Assembly (NCBI RefSeq): GCF_942548115.1
Contig: NZ_OW824151.1
Coordinates: 2,914,001-2,978,000 of the forward strand
Source of the DNA: Aeromicrobium sp. Leaf245
GTDB lineage: Bacteria; Actinomycetota; Actinomycetes; Propionibacteriales; Nocardioidaceae
Length of the DNA: 64,000 nucleotides
Direction of reading: 5' to 3'
The notes under the pieces were generated by a model. The model was given only the letters and a program-made list of their open reading frames with translations, was not told the origin of the DNA and made no database searches. Each line of letters opens with the position of its first letter. The first letter of the stretch is position 1. Positions 35,001 through 42,755 of this stretch are shown piece after piece. The position numbers were made by a program, and so were the translations under genes.

Positions 35001-36836
35001 ACCGAGGGTGCCGCCGACCTGCTGCGCCTGCTGGGCCCGCTCACCACGGCGGAGGTCGACGCCCGCCTGGTCGACGACGCCGTCCCCGCGCTCAAGGAGC
35101 TCCAGGACGCGCGGCGCGTGGTCGAGCTGCCGGTGGCGGGCGAGCCGCGCTGGGTGGTGGTCGAGGACGCCGGCCGTCTGCGCGACGCGCTGGGCGTGGT
35201 GGTGCCGCTGGGCATCCCCGACGCCCTCCTGCAGCAGGTGGCCGACCCGCTGGGTGACCTCGTCTCTCGGTACGCCCGCACCCACGGTCCGTTCACGGCC
35301 GAGGAGGTGGCCACACGGTTCGGGCTCGGCCGTGCCGTGGTCCTCGACGTCCTCTCCCGCCTCACCCGCGACGACCGGCTCGTCGAGGGCGAGTTCCGCC
35401 CCGGCGCGTCGGGCACCGAGCACGTCGACGTCGAGGTGCTGCGTCGCCTGCGCAGCCGCTCGCTCGCCGCTGCCCGCCAGCAGATCGAGCCGGTCGACCC
35501 GCGCACGTTCGCCCGCTTCCTCCCGTCGTGGCAGGAGGTCGGTGGGTCGTTGCGCGGACTCGACGGCGTGCTCACCGTCGTCGACCAGCTCGCCGGCGTG
35601 CCGCTGCCCGCGTCGGCCTGGGAGTCGCTCGTGCTCCCCAGCCGGGTGCGCGACTACTCCCCCGCCCAGCTCGACGAGCTGCTCGGGGCGGGCGAGGTCG
35701 TGTGGACCGGCGCCGGCACGCTCGCCGGGAGCGACGGCTGGGTGCAGCTGCACCCTGCCGACCTCGTGCTGCCGGCCCGCCGCGACCCGGTCGAGCCCGA
35801 CGCGCTCGGCCTGCGTCTGCTGGAGCTCCTCGACGACGGCGGCGCGTACCTCTTCCGCCAGCTCACGCAGGCGCTGGCGGCCGACGAGAAGCCCCCGGGC
35901 GACGACGCCGTCGTCGAGGCGCTGTGGCAGCTCGTCTGGTCCGGTCGCGTCGCGGGCGACTCCTACGCGCCGGTGCGTGCGCGCCTCGGCGGCCGCGGCG
36001 CGCACCGCTCGCGTGGCGGCTCCACCCCGCGCGCTCGGGTGAGGGCGCGACGCGGCATGGCGGCCTCGCCCCGGGCCGCACGTCTCGGTCCGCCGATCGC
36101 CTCGGGCCGATGGTTCGCCGTCGAGCGGCCGGGCGACGACCCCCAGCAGCAGGCGGCGCTGCAGGTCGCCCGCACCGAGGCGCTCGTGGCTCGGCACGGC
36201 GTGGTCACGCGCGGTGCGGTCGTGGCGGAGCAGACGCCCGGTGGGTTCGCCGGGGCCTACCGCGTGCTGCGCGAGCTGGAGCAGAACGGCTCGGTGCTGC
36301 GCGGCTACTACATCGACTCCCTCGGCGCGGCGCAGTTCGCGTCGGTGGCGACCGTCGACCGGATGCGCACGTTCGAGCGTCCCGACGACGAGCGTGCCGA
36401 CGTCGACGCGGTGGTGCTGGCCGCCACCGACCCGGCCCAGCCGTTCGGGGCCGCCCTGCCGTGGCCCGCCATCATCGACCCCGCCGACGACCTGAAGCAC
36501 CGCCCCGCCCGCAAGGCCGGCGCGCTGGTCGCGCTGCACGACGGCCGTGCGGTGCTGTACGTCGAGCGCGGCGGGCGCTCGTGCCTCGCGTTCACCGACG
36601 ACGCCGACGTGCTCGCCCGCGCCGCCCACGCCCTCGCGGCTCTCGGCCGCTCCGGCCGCATCCCCCGCCTCACCGTGGAGTCGGTCAACGGCCGCCCGTC
36701 CGGCTCCAGCCCCACCGGCGGGGCGTTGCTGGCCGCGGGCTTCGAGCGCCACCCCAAGGGCCTGCGACTCGACCTGCGACGCGGCAGCGACACCGCCCGC
36801 CGGTCGCCGTCGGCCGGACGGTCCAGCCATGCCTGA
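32073..36836 (+). CDS. lhr: Large helicase-related protein Lhr
   Basis: A 1587-residue superfamily II 3'-5' DNA helicase of repair. The Lhr core has Walker A APTGSGKT (about 54-61), DEIH (177-180), GLSAT motif III and QRVGRAGHQ motif VI. The winged-helix and Lhr-specific domains follow, then a long C-terminal part (about 900-1587) as in mycobacterial Lhr. GTG 32073 lies 6 nt after CACGAT; the longer frame extends antisense into the DUF3048 gene. It is followed by nei at 65 bp, matching Rv3296-Rv3297. Confidence 0.95.
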   Translation: MSDPSSAPAPGSDPLSTVAPATREWFEGAFSAPTPAQAEAWAGIAERKNVLVVAPTGSGKTLAAFLSAIDRLLHEPTPEKERRTRVLYISPLKALAVDVERNLRSPLVGITQVAARRGDTFSDVRVGVRSGDTSARDRRSLVTSPPDILITTPESLFLMLTSAARETLRGVDTVIIDEIHAVAGTKRGAHLALSLERLDDLLDEPARRVGLSATVRPHDEVARFLGGRAPVHVVAPPSPSRLELDVVVPLDDMTELSRPPSTDADEVVRDEGSGARSISDPLQDDNGGSIWPFIEHDVVERILSVRSTIVFCNSRGQAERLTAHLNELWSDREARSETSGGSRLPPASVGGVSGTTSGRGSVDSRDPDDVGALARAHHGSVSKEQRALIEDDLKSGRLRCVVATSSLELGIDMGAVDLVVQMSTPPSVASGLQRVGRAGHQVGEVSRGLVYPTTRHDLVGAAVTAERMREGAIERLSVPANPLDVLAQQTVAACALEPLEVEAWFDVVRRSAPFAALPRSAYEATLDLLAGRYPSDRFAELRPRVVWDRDAGTITGRPGAQRLAVTSGGTIPDRGLFAVVLADGIDEGPSKRVGELDEEMVYESRVGDVFALGATSWRIQEITHDRVIVTPAFGEPARLPFWRGDAAGRPAELGEAIGAFVRRVSEGTAPEHLDERARFNLMAFLDEQREAMPTLPTDRTLVVERFHDELGDWRVVLHSPYGRRVHAPWALVVAARVLERYGVDGSVVATDDGIVARIPDTSSPWAPDDATSGPGGGSGPWAENGTDVPGADLFVLDVDDLERVVTAEVGGSALFASRFRECAARALLLPRRNPGARAPLWQQRQRAAQLLDVAREHPDFPILLETARECLQDVYDLPALTTLAERVAQQEVRIVEVETSTASPFARTLLFGYVATFLYEGDTPLAERRAAALSLDPTLLSELLGRAELRELLDPEVLERTEAELQRLADDRRLKGTEGAADLLRLLGPLTTAEVDARLVDDAVPALKELQDARRVVELPVAGEPRWVVVEDAGRLRDALGVVVPLGIPDALLQQVADPLGDLVSRYARTHGPFTAEEVATRFGLGRAVVLDVLSRLTRDDRLVEGEFRPGASGTEHVDVEVLRRLRSRSLAAARQQIEPVDPRTFARFLPSWQEVGGSLRGLDGVLTVVDQLAGVPLPASAWESLVLPSRVRDYSPAQLDELLGAGEVVWTGAGTLAGSDGWVQLHPADLVLPARRDPVEPDALGLRLLELLDDGGAYLFRQLTQALAADEKPPGDDAVVEALWQLVWSGRVAGDSYAPVRARLGGRGAHRSRGGSTPRARVRARRGMAASPRAARLGPPIASGRWFAVERPGDDPQQQAALQVARTEALVARHGVVTRGAVVAEQTPGGFAGAYRVLRELEQNGSVLRGYYIDSLGAAQFASVATVDRMRTFERPDDERADVDAVVLAATDPAQPFGAALPWPAIIDPADDLKHRPARKAGALVALHDGRAVLYVERGGRSCLAFTDDADVLARAAHALAALGRSGRIPRLTVESVNGRPSGSSPTGGALLAAGFERHPKGLRLDLRRGSDTARRSPSAGRSSHA

Positions 36837-36852
36837 AGGGGATACCGGGCGA
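36829..36852 (+). other. Partial duplicate of the nei 5' end
   Basis: From the ATG at 36829 the sequence encodes MPEGDTGR, repeating the MPEGDT of the true nei start 73 bp downstream with three synonymous third-base changes. It overlaps the lhr 3' end in another frame and runs to a stop at 36915. It looks like a remnant of a tandem copy or of an older start. Confidence 0.4.
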
Positions 36853-36901
36853 GGCGTGACACCCCCGCCAGACCACCTCGATCGACGACAGGAGGTCGCC
36901 G

Positions 36902-37681
36902 ATGCCCGAAGGTGACACCGTCTGGCGCACCGCGCACCACCTGCGCGAGGTGCTGGAGGGTCGCGAGCTGGTGCGCTCCGACGTGCGGGTGCCGCAGTGG
37001 GCCACGCTCGACCTGTCGGGTCGCACGGTCGACGAGGTGCTGAGCCGTGGCAAGCACCTGCTGATCCGCGTGGGTGACGCGTCGATCCACTCCCACCTGA
37101 AGATGGAGGGCGCCTGGCACGTGCTGCGGCGGGGCAGCCGGTGGCGGCGTCCGGCGCACACGGCGCGGATCGTGCTCGAGACCGAGCAGCACCAGGCCAT
37201 CGGCTTCTCCCTCGGGCTGCTCGAGGTCCTCCGGCGCGAGCACGACGACGACGCGCTCGCCTACCTCGGCCCCGACCTGCTCGGTCCCGACTGGGACCTC
37301 GCCGAGGCCACGCGCCGGGTGTCGGCCGATCCCGAGCGCCCGATCTTCGTGGCGCTGCTCGACCAGCGGAACCTGGCCGGCCTGGGCAACGAGTACGTCA
37401 ATGAGCTGCTCTTCCTGTCTGGACTCCTGCCCACGCGACCGGTGGGCGAGGTCCCCGACGTCGCGCGGGTGATCGACCGCGGGCACCGGCTGCTCGACGT
37501 CAACAAGGCGCGGGTGGAGCGCACGTTCACCGGGAGCACCCGGCACGGCGAGGATCGCTGGGTCTACCGCCGCGAGCACGCCCGGTGCCGCCGGTGCGGC
37601 ACGCCGCTGCACCACGGCGAGCTGGGCGACGAGCCCGGCCGTGAGCGGATCACGTTCTGGTGCCCGCACTGCCAGACGTGA
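36902..37681 (+). CDS. nei: Fpg/Nei-family DNA glycosylase (endonuclease VIII-like)
   Basis: A 259-residue bifunctional glycosylase/AP lyase that removes oxidised pyrimidines. The N-terminal catalytic Pro2-Glu3 is in MPEGDT, the conserved lysine is in SRGKHLLIR, the H2TH helix region is LLDQRNLAGLGNEYVNELLF, and the zinc finger is CRRCGTPL to CPHC at the C-terminus. AGGAGG precedes ATG 36902. Paired with lhr in a repair operon. Confidence 0.94.
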   Translation: MPEGDTVWRTAHHLREVLEGRELVRSDVRVPQWATLDLSGRTVDEVLSRGKHLLIRVGDASIHSHLKMEGAWHVLRRGSRWRRPAHTARIVLETEQHQAIGFSLGLLEVLRREHDDDALAYLGPDLLGPDWDLAEATRRVSADPERPIFVALLDQRNLAGLGNEYVNELLFLSGLLPTRPVGEVPDVARVIDRGHRLLDVNKARVERTFTGSTRHGEDRWVYRREHARCRRCGTPLHHGELGDEPGRERITFWCPHCQT

Positions 37682-38300
37682 GCCGACCGGCCAGTCCCAG
37701 CAGGAGCACTGCCAGCCACACCCACGCGGTCGCGAAGGCCAGTCGCTGCCACAGGCCTGCGGCACCCAGGGTGCCGTCCTCGGTGAGCGAGAAGGCGAAG
37801 TGCGCCCACAGCGACGCCACCACCGCGACGAACGCCGTCGTGGCGAGCAGTCGGGTCTCGTCGTCGCGTCGCCAGCGCACCGCCTGCACGATCATCACGG
37901 CCGGCAGCAGGGTCGAGGCGAGCAGCAGGGCCAGCGTGTTGACCGCGGCCGAGGTCGACGGCTCGGCGGCCACGAGCGGCGCGCCGGCCGCCGCCGCGAC
38001 GTCGGGGTCGGGCGTGCTGGCAGCGAAGACCACGAGTGCGGCACCGAACCCCGCGAGCAGCACCGGCACGGCGCGCCGACGCCGTTCGGGGTCGAGCGCC
38101 CGCCCCACGGTGCCGGCCGACAGCACCACGAGCACCCCGGTCGCGCCCGCCACGATCCGCACGAGCAGCGCCAGGTCACCGAGCAGCAGCTGGTCGACGG
38201 GGACGTCGACCACGTCGCCGGGCGAGGCCAGCACGACCACGGCCACGAGCAGGAGCAGGGCGGAGGCGGCGGACCGCAGGATCAGCTGGTCGAGGCGCAC
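37650..38300 (-). CDS. Integral membrane protein, unknown function
   Basis: A 216-residue protein with about six hydrophobic segments (near residues 10-26, 40-62, 79-95, 117-140, 152-170 and 184-205). No family recognised. GTG 38300 has TAGGGT 6 nt upstream. Its 3' end overlaps nei by 32 bp in the opposite direction. Confidence 0.65.
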   Translation of the reverse strand: MRLDQLILRSAASALLLLVAVVVLASPGDVVDVPVDQLLLGDLALLVRIVAGATGVLVVLSAGTVGRALDPERRRRAVPVLLAGFGAALVVFAASTPDPDVAAAAGAPLVAAEPSTSAAVNTLALLLASTLLPAVMIVQAVRWRRDDETRLLATTAFVAVVASLWAHFAFSLTEDGTLGAAGLWQRLAFATAWVWLAVLLLGLAGRLTSGSAGTRT

Positions 38301-38325
38301 GCGCCCACCCTAGTGGCGGTCGTCG

Positions 38326-39798
38326 TCAGGAGGCCTGGGCCGACTGCCGCGAGGTCTCGTCGAGCCTCGTCCAGACCATCGCCTCGTCGAGGTCGGTGCG
38401 ACGGTTGTCCCAGGCGTCGAGGAACCAGTTCTGGCGCACGGTCCAGGGCTTCTCGCGACCCTGCTGCGGGAGCACGCCCGCAGCCCGCTGGACGTAGCCG
38501 GACTGCAGGTCCAGGGCCGGAGCGGTCTCCCCCTTCGCGCCCTGCGGGTCGGGCGTGCCCGCCGCGTAGCCGTGGCTGCGCATGTGCTCCACCAGCCGTG
38601 CCACGTACTGCCACGACAGGTCGGCGCGCAGGGTCCAGGAGGCGTTCGTGTAGCCGATGCACCAGGCGAGGTTCGGGACGCCGCTGATCATCAGTCCCTT
38701 GTAGACGAACCGCTCGTTCGGGTCGACCTTCTCGCCGTCGACGTCGATCGCGACCTTGCCGAGCGCCACGACCTTGAGCCCGGTGGCGGTCACCACGACG
38801 TCGGCGTCCAGGTGATCGCCCGACGTGAGCCGGATGCCGGTCTCGTCGAACCCGTCGATGTGGTCGGTGACGATCGAGGCCTTCCCGCGCCGCAGCGTGC
38901 GCCAGAGGTCCCCGTTCGGCACCACGCAGAGCCGCTGGTCCCACGGGTCGTAGCGCGGGGTCAGGTGCTTGGGGTCGAAGCCGTCGGGCGCGGACCGTCC
39001 GGCACGCGTGAGCAGGATCTTCTTGGCCGCGCTCGGGAAGCGGCGGCAGAACTCGTAGAAGCCGATGGCCACCGTGGCGTTCTTGACGCGGGTGACCCGG
39101 TGGGCCAGGCCTGCCGGCAGGACCTTCCGCAGCCCGGCCGAGACGGCGTCCTCACCGGGCAGGGACGTGATGTAGGTGGGCGAGCGCTGCAGCATCGTCA
39201 CGTGCTCGGCCTCCTCGGCCATCGACGGCAGCAGCGTGATGGCCGTGGCGCCGGAGCCGATGACGACGACCTTCTTGCCCCGGTAGTCGAGGTCCTCGGG
39301 CCAGAACTGCGGGTGCACGACCGTCCCGGCGAAGTCCTCGAGACCGGGGAAGTCCGGCGTGTAGGCCTCGTCGTAGTCGTAGTAGCCGCTGCACATGAAC
39401 AGGAACGAGCAGGTCTGCTCGACCAGCGTGCCGTCGACCTCGCTGGTGAGCGTCCACCGGGCGTCCGCGGACGACCAGCTGGCTGCGACGACGCGGTGGC
39501 CGTAGCGGATCCGCCGGGCGATGCCGTGCTCGCCGGCGGTGCTGCGGATGTAGGCGCGGATGTCGCCGCCGTCGGCGATGGACTTGCGGTCCGTCCACGG
39601 CCGGAACGGGTAGCTCAGCGTGTACATGTCGGAGTCCGACCGCACGCCCGGGTAGCGGAACAGGTCCCACGTGCCGCCCATGGCGTCGCGGGCCTCGAGG
39701 ATCGTGAAGCTGCTGCCCGGGCTCATGGTGCTCAGGCGGTGGGCGGCGCCGATGCCGGACAGCCCCGCACCCACGATGACGACGTCGACGTGCTCCAT
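38326..39798 (-). CDS. Flavin-containing Baeyer-Villiger monooxygenase, EthA-like
   Basis: A 490-residue FAD/NADPH monooxygenase. FAD-binding VIVGAGLSGIGAAHRL at the N-terminus, the EthA-type GGTWDLFRYPGVRSDSDMYTL, the BVMO fingerprint FAGTVVHPQFWP, and the NADPH Rossmann VVVIGSGATAI. It should insert oxygen next to a ketone or oxidise sulfur; mycobacterial EthA activates ethionamide. ATG 39798 has GAGAGG 8 nt upstream, so the GTG at 39804 is not used. An operator at 39813-39827 indicates repression. Confidence 0.92.
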   Translation of the reverse strand: MEHVDVVIVGAGLSGIGAAHRLSTMSPGSSFTILEARDAMGGTWDLFRYPGVRSDSDMYTLSYPFRPWTDRKSIADGGDIRAYIRSTAGEHGIARRIRYGHRVVAASWSSADARWTLTSEVDGTLVEQTCSFLFMCSGYYDYDEAYTPDFPGLEDFAGTVVHPQFWPEDLDYRGKKVVVIGSGATAITLLPSMAEEAEHVTMLQRSPTYITSLPGEDAVSAGLRKVLPAGLAHRVTRVKNATVAIGFYEFCRRFPSAAKKILLTRAGRSAPDGFDPKHLTPRYDPWDQRLCVVPNGDLWRTLRRGKASIVTDHIDGFDETGIRLTSGDHLDADVVVTATGLKVVALGKVAIDVDGEKVDPNERFVYKGLMISGVPNLAWCIGYTNASWTLRADLSWQYVARLVEHMRSHGYAAGTPDPQGAKGETAPALDLQSGYVQRAAGVLPQQGREKPWTVRQNWFLDAWDNRRTDLDEAMVWTRLDETSRQSAQAS

Positions 39799-39812
39799 GT
39801 CCACACCTCTCA

Positions 39813-39827
39813 GATACTGACGGTATC
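39813..39827. promoter_or_regulatory. Operator before the EthA-like gene
   Basis: GATACTG-A-CGGTATC, seven-base arms with one mismatch. It contains the 13-mer ATACTGACGGTAT shared with sites at 30135, 30148 and 41733. A TACGGT (39837-39832) upstream on the gene strand would place the transcription start inside it. Confidence 0.55.
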
Positions 39828-39914
39828 CGAAACCGTACGGCGAGTATGCCGCCGCGTCAAGGAGTCACGACGACGTCACCCGCCCCGCGACCATCGGTCG
39901 CCTACGATCGAGGC

Positions 39915-40535
39915 GTGAGCGACGTGCTGGAGACCGAACGCGACGAGGACCTCGACGCCCTCGAGGTCCGCGACCCCCGATGGATGATGCTGGTCGGCGG
40001 TGCCGTGGGCCTCGCTGCCGCGATCATCCTGACCATCGACAAGGTGAAGTTCCTGACCGCCGAGGCGGCCGGCGAGAGCACGGCGCTGAACTGCGACCTC
40101 AACGCCTTCGTCAGCTGCGGTGGCGTCATCAACACCGACCAGGCCTCGGCGTTCGGGTTCCCGAACCCGATCATCGGCATCGTCGGGTTCACCGTGGTGC
40201 TGACCCTCGGGGTGCTGCTCGCGTCCGGCGTGCGTCTGCCCGGCTGGATCTGGGGAGGCCTGCAGGTCGGCGTCCTGTTCGGCATCGGGTTCGTGACGTG
40301 GCTGCAGTACCAGAGCATCTACGAGATCGAGAAGCTGTGCCCCTGGTGCATGGTCGTCTGGACGATGATGATCCCGCTGTTCGTGCTGGTCACCGCCCGC
40401 AACCTTCGCGCGTTCGCGCCCGGCTCGGCCGTGACCCGGTTCCTCAGCAACTGGACGCTGCTCGTGGTCGTGCTCTGGTACGTCGCCGTCATCGCGGCCA
40501 TCTGGTTCCAGTTCGGCGAGAACCTCTGGGCCTGA
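39915..40535 (+). CDS. Vitamin K epoxide reductase (VKOR) family protein
   Basis: A 206-residue membrane protein that reoxidises an envelope disulfide-forming protein using menaquinone. Five membrane segments are evident. Loop cysteines are C60 and C68 (NCDLNAFVSC) and the redox motif CPWC is at 142-145. The quinone-side serine/asparagine region is GFPNPIIGIVGF. GTG 39915 has TACGAT 6 nt upstream. No DsbA-like gene is adjacent. Confidence 0.93.
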   Translation: MSDVLETERDEDLDALEVRDPRWMMLVGGAVGLAAAIILTIDKVKFLTAEAAGESTALNCDLNAFVSCGGVINTDQASAFGFPNPIIGIVGFTVVLTLGVLLASGVRLPGWIWGGLQVGVLFGIGFVTWLQYQSIYEIEKLCPWCMVVWTMMIPLFVLVTARNLRAFAPGSAVTRFLSNWTLLVVVLWYVAVIAAIWFQFGENLWA

Positions 40536-40561
40536 GGCCCGCTGCCTGGGTCTCGGGCGAC

Positions 40562-40858
40562 CTACCGTGCGGCGTCGCCGGCCAGCTCGTCGAGCACCTC
40601 GGCCAGGCGGACGTCACGACCACTGACACCACTGACGTCGTGGCTGCTGAGTCGCACCTCGACGCGGTCGTACACGTTGGTCCACTCGGGGTGGTGGTCC
40701 ATCTCGTCGATGCGCGGTGCAGCAGCGGCCATGAAGGCGATCGCGGCCGCGAAGCCGTCGAAGGTGTAGGTGCGTGTCAGCCCCGACACGTCGCCGGACC
40801 AGCCGGGCAGGTGCTCGAGGGCCTGGGTCACGCGCGCGGGGTCGAACGGCTCGTCCAT
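40562..40858 (-). CDS. Pterin-4a-carbinolamine dehydratase
   Basis: A 98-residue PCD/DCoH-fold enzyme that dehydrates 4a-hydroxytetrahydropterin. Active-site pattern EMDHHPEWTNVYDRVEVRLSSHD with the His-His-Pro and later His-Asp. ATG 40858 lies 6 nt after TACGGT. It is convergent with VKOR and separate from the hydrolase upstream by 16 bp; no aromatic hydroxylase is nearby. Confidence 0.9.
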   Translation of the reverse strand: MDEPFDPARVTQALEHLPGWSGDVSGLTRTYTFDGFAAAIAFMAAAAPRIDEMDHHPEWTNVYDRVEVRLSSHDVSGVSGRDVRLAEVLDELAGDAAR

Positions 40859-40874
40859 GCCCCGACCGTACGCG

Positions 40875-41723
40875 TCAGGCCGCGACGGCGCGAGCCCGTC
40901 GAGTGATCGCGTCCACCAGCACCTGCGGCTCGTGGTCGGGGATCCAGTGGCTGACCCCCTCCAGGACGACGAGCTCGTACGGCGCGTCCACGTGCTGGGG
41001 CGTGAGGTCGACCCCCTTGCGACCGAGGGCCACGTCGCCCGTGCTCCAGACCATGGTCGTGGGCACCCGCACCCTCCCCTGCACCGAGCTCATCGAGAAC
41101 GGGAGGCCGCGGTAGTAGCCGAGGCCACCGGCCAGGGCACCGCCGTCGATCATCTCGGCCTGGAACCGCTCACGGAGCCCACGGTCCATGCCCGCGTGGG
41201 CGAGGGCGCGCTCCCGGACCCCCTTCGCCCGCGTGAGCACCAGCTCGGGCACGACCGGCAGCTGGAAGAAGCCCATGTACCAGGACTTCAGCAGCTGCGT
41301 GCTGCGCAGCATCGACGTCATGAAGGCGGCCGGGTGCGGGACCGAGACCGCTGTCCAGGACTGCAGGAGCTCGGGTCGGGAGGCAGCGACGTACCAGCCG
41401 ATGGCCGAGCCCCAGTCGTGGCCCACGAGGTGCACGGGCCTGCCGACGATCTCGAGGAGCGCGGCCACGTCGGCGGCGATGAGGTCACCGGCATAGGCCT
41501 TGCGGCCACGGGGGCGGGCCCCCGGGGAGTAGCCGCGCAGGTCGGGGGCGATGGTGCGGTACCCCTCCGCGTGCAGCAGCTCGCTCACCCGCTCCCACGA
41601 GGTCGCCTTCTGCGGGAACCCGTGCAGCAGCACCACCGGGTCTCCCCCGATCGGCCCGGTGTCGGTGACGTCGAACGTCAGACCGTCGTGGGAGTACGTG
41701 TGGATGCGTCGCGCAGCAGACAT
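40875..41723 (-). CDS. Alpha/beta hydrolase, epoxide-hydrolase-like
   Basis: A 282-residue soluble alpha/beta hydrolase. Oxyanion HGFPQKATSW, nucleophile in LVGHDWGSAIGW (Asp, as in epoxide hydrolases and dehalogenases), acid in VWSTGDVALG, and catalytic His in GVSHWIPDHEP. An Asp nucleophile favours epoxide or haloalkane substrates over esters. ATG 41723 has TATGCT 6 nt upstream. The promoter overlaps an operator similar to that of the EthA-like gene. Confidence 0.88.
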   Translation of the reverse strand: MSAARRIHTYSHDGLTFDVTDTGPIGGDPVVLLHGFPQKATSWERVSELLHAEGYRTIAPDLRGYSPGARPRGRKAYAGDLIAADVAALLEIVGRPVHLVGHDWGSAIGWYVAASRPELLQSWTAVSVPHPAAFMTSMLRSTQLLKSWYMGFFQLPVVPELVLTRAKGVRERALAHAGMDRGLRERFQAEMIDGGALAGGLGYYRGLPFSMSSVQGRVRVPTTMVWSTGDVALGRKGVDLTPQHVDAPYELVVLEGVSHWIPDHEPQVLVDAITRRARAVAA

Positions 41724-41732
41724 GCCGCGAGC

Positions 41733-41745
41733 ATACCGACGGTAC
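41733..41745. promoter_or_regulatory. Operator before the epoxide-hydrolase-like gene
   Basis: ATACCGACGGTAC contains the perfect palindrome TACCG-A-CGGTA. It overlaps the -10 TATGCT (41735-41730), so binding would block initiation. Same 13-mer class as at 39814 and 30135. Confidence 0.55.
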
Positions 41746-41872
41746 GCGTCAGCGCCAGCGCCTCGCGCTCCACGAGCGTGGACGCCCAGCCTCCGCAGAC
41801 CCCGACCACAGGTTCACCACAGGGTGGACAGCCACCGTGGACGAGGTCCGCACCACCGAGGAGAGAGACACC

Positions 41873-42484
41873 ATGAACAGCTCGACCGCAGCACGCATCG
41901 GCATCGCCGGCATCGTCGCCGGAGCCGGACTGGCCGCCGGCGGCATCGCCGTCGCGTCCGCCGAGGACACCGCCGGGAGCACCGCGAGCTCCAGCGCCCA
42001 CCCGGGCGGTCATCGCGGCGGACCCGGCGTCCTCGCCGAGACGCTCGCCGAGGAGCTCGACCTGGAGCAGTCCGACGTCGAGGACGCGCTCGCCGCCGTC
42101 CGGGAGGACCTGCGCCCCGACGCGCCCGCCGAGGGCGAGAAGCCGACCCCGCCCTCCGACGAGGAGCGAGCCGACCGCCAGGCCGCCCTCGCCAAGGCTC
42201 TCGCGAAGGAGCTCGACGTCTCCGAGGCGAAGGTGACGGCCGCGCTGGCGGCCGCCGAGAAGCAGGCAGCGAGCGATCGCGAGGAGCGTCAGGCCGAGAG
42301 CCGCACCGCCCTCGTCGAGCGTCTCGACGCCGCCGTGGAGGACGGCACGCTCACGAAGGCCGACAAGACGTCGGTGCTCAAGGCGTACGACGCCGAGCTG
42401 CTGGGCGGTGGGCCGGGGCTGGGTGGCCCGGGTGGGCGTGGTGCGGGTGGACCGGGCGGGCCGAAGGCCGACGCCGCGTCCTGA
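41873..42484 (+). CDS. Secreted protein with two tandem helical repeats
   Basis: A 203-residue exported protein. The signal peptide runs to about residue 30 (VASA|ED). Two similar helical units, about 54-80 and 106-132, share the pattern LAxxLAxELDxxxxxVxxALAA, then a Gly/Pro-rich tail. The unit resembles small helical repeats seen in actinobacterial secreted proteins with ClpN- or DUF-type labels; no function known. GAGGAGAGAG precedes ATG 41873. Confidence 0.75.
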   Translation: MNSSTAARIGIAGIVAGAGLAAGGIAVASAEDTAGSTASSSAHPGGHRGGPGVLAETLAEELDLEQSDVEDALAAVREDLRPDAPAEGEKPTPPSDEERADRQAALAKALAKELDVSEAKVTAALAAAEKQAASDREERQAESRTALVERLDAAVEDGTLTKADKTSVLKAYDAELLGGGPGLGGPGGRGAGGPGGPKADAAS

Positions 42485-42674
42485 CGGTCGCTGACTGCTC
42501 CTGCGTTTCGGGACGCCATCGTCCGTCCTCCCGAGCGATTCGGAAGATGGTGTCCTGAGGCGGGACGGTCACGCGGTGCGCGGCCTGGCATGGACGGGTG
42601 AGGAGCTGCCGGGATCCCTCCGGAGGCCGCTCCGCGGCGCAGGGTGGGGCCCACTCGATTCACGGTGTCTGTTT

Positions 42675-42755
42675 CACCGAGCCTCGAAGGCCCCGCACGG
42701 CACACGAAGGCCCCGCACCGTCACGTGGACGGTGCGGGGCCTTCGAGGCTCGGTG
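42675..42755 (-). repeat. Competing inverted repeats and terminator at the ssrA 3' end
   Basis: One right arm (42728-42755) can pair with two left arms. Inner: 42706-42722 with 42728-42744, a perfect 17-bp stem with 5-nt loop, the likely ssrA terminator. Outer: 42675-42698 with 42732-42755, a perfect 24-bp match that includes the encoded 3' end of tmRNA. Confidence 0.7.

Noticed and set aside
32784-36830. A 1348-codon open frame on the minus strand
   Set aside because: It mirrors lhr, which has all helicase motifs; the minus product has no recognisable domain.
36829-36915. ATG 36829 as the true nei start
   Set aside because: It is out of frame with nei and ends after 28 codons; kept only as a duplicated remnant.
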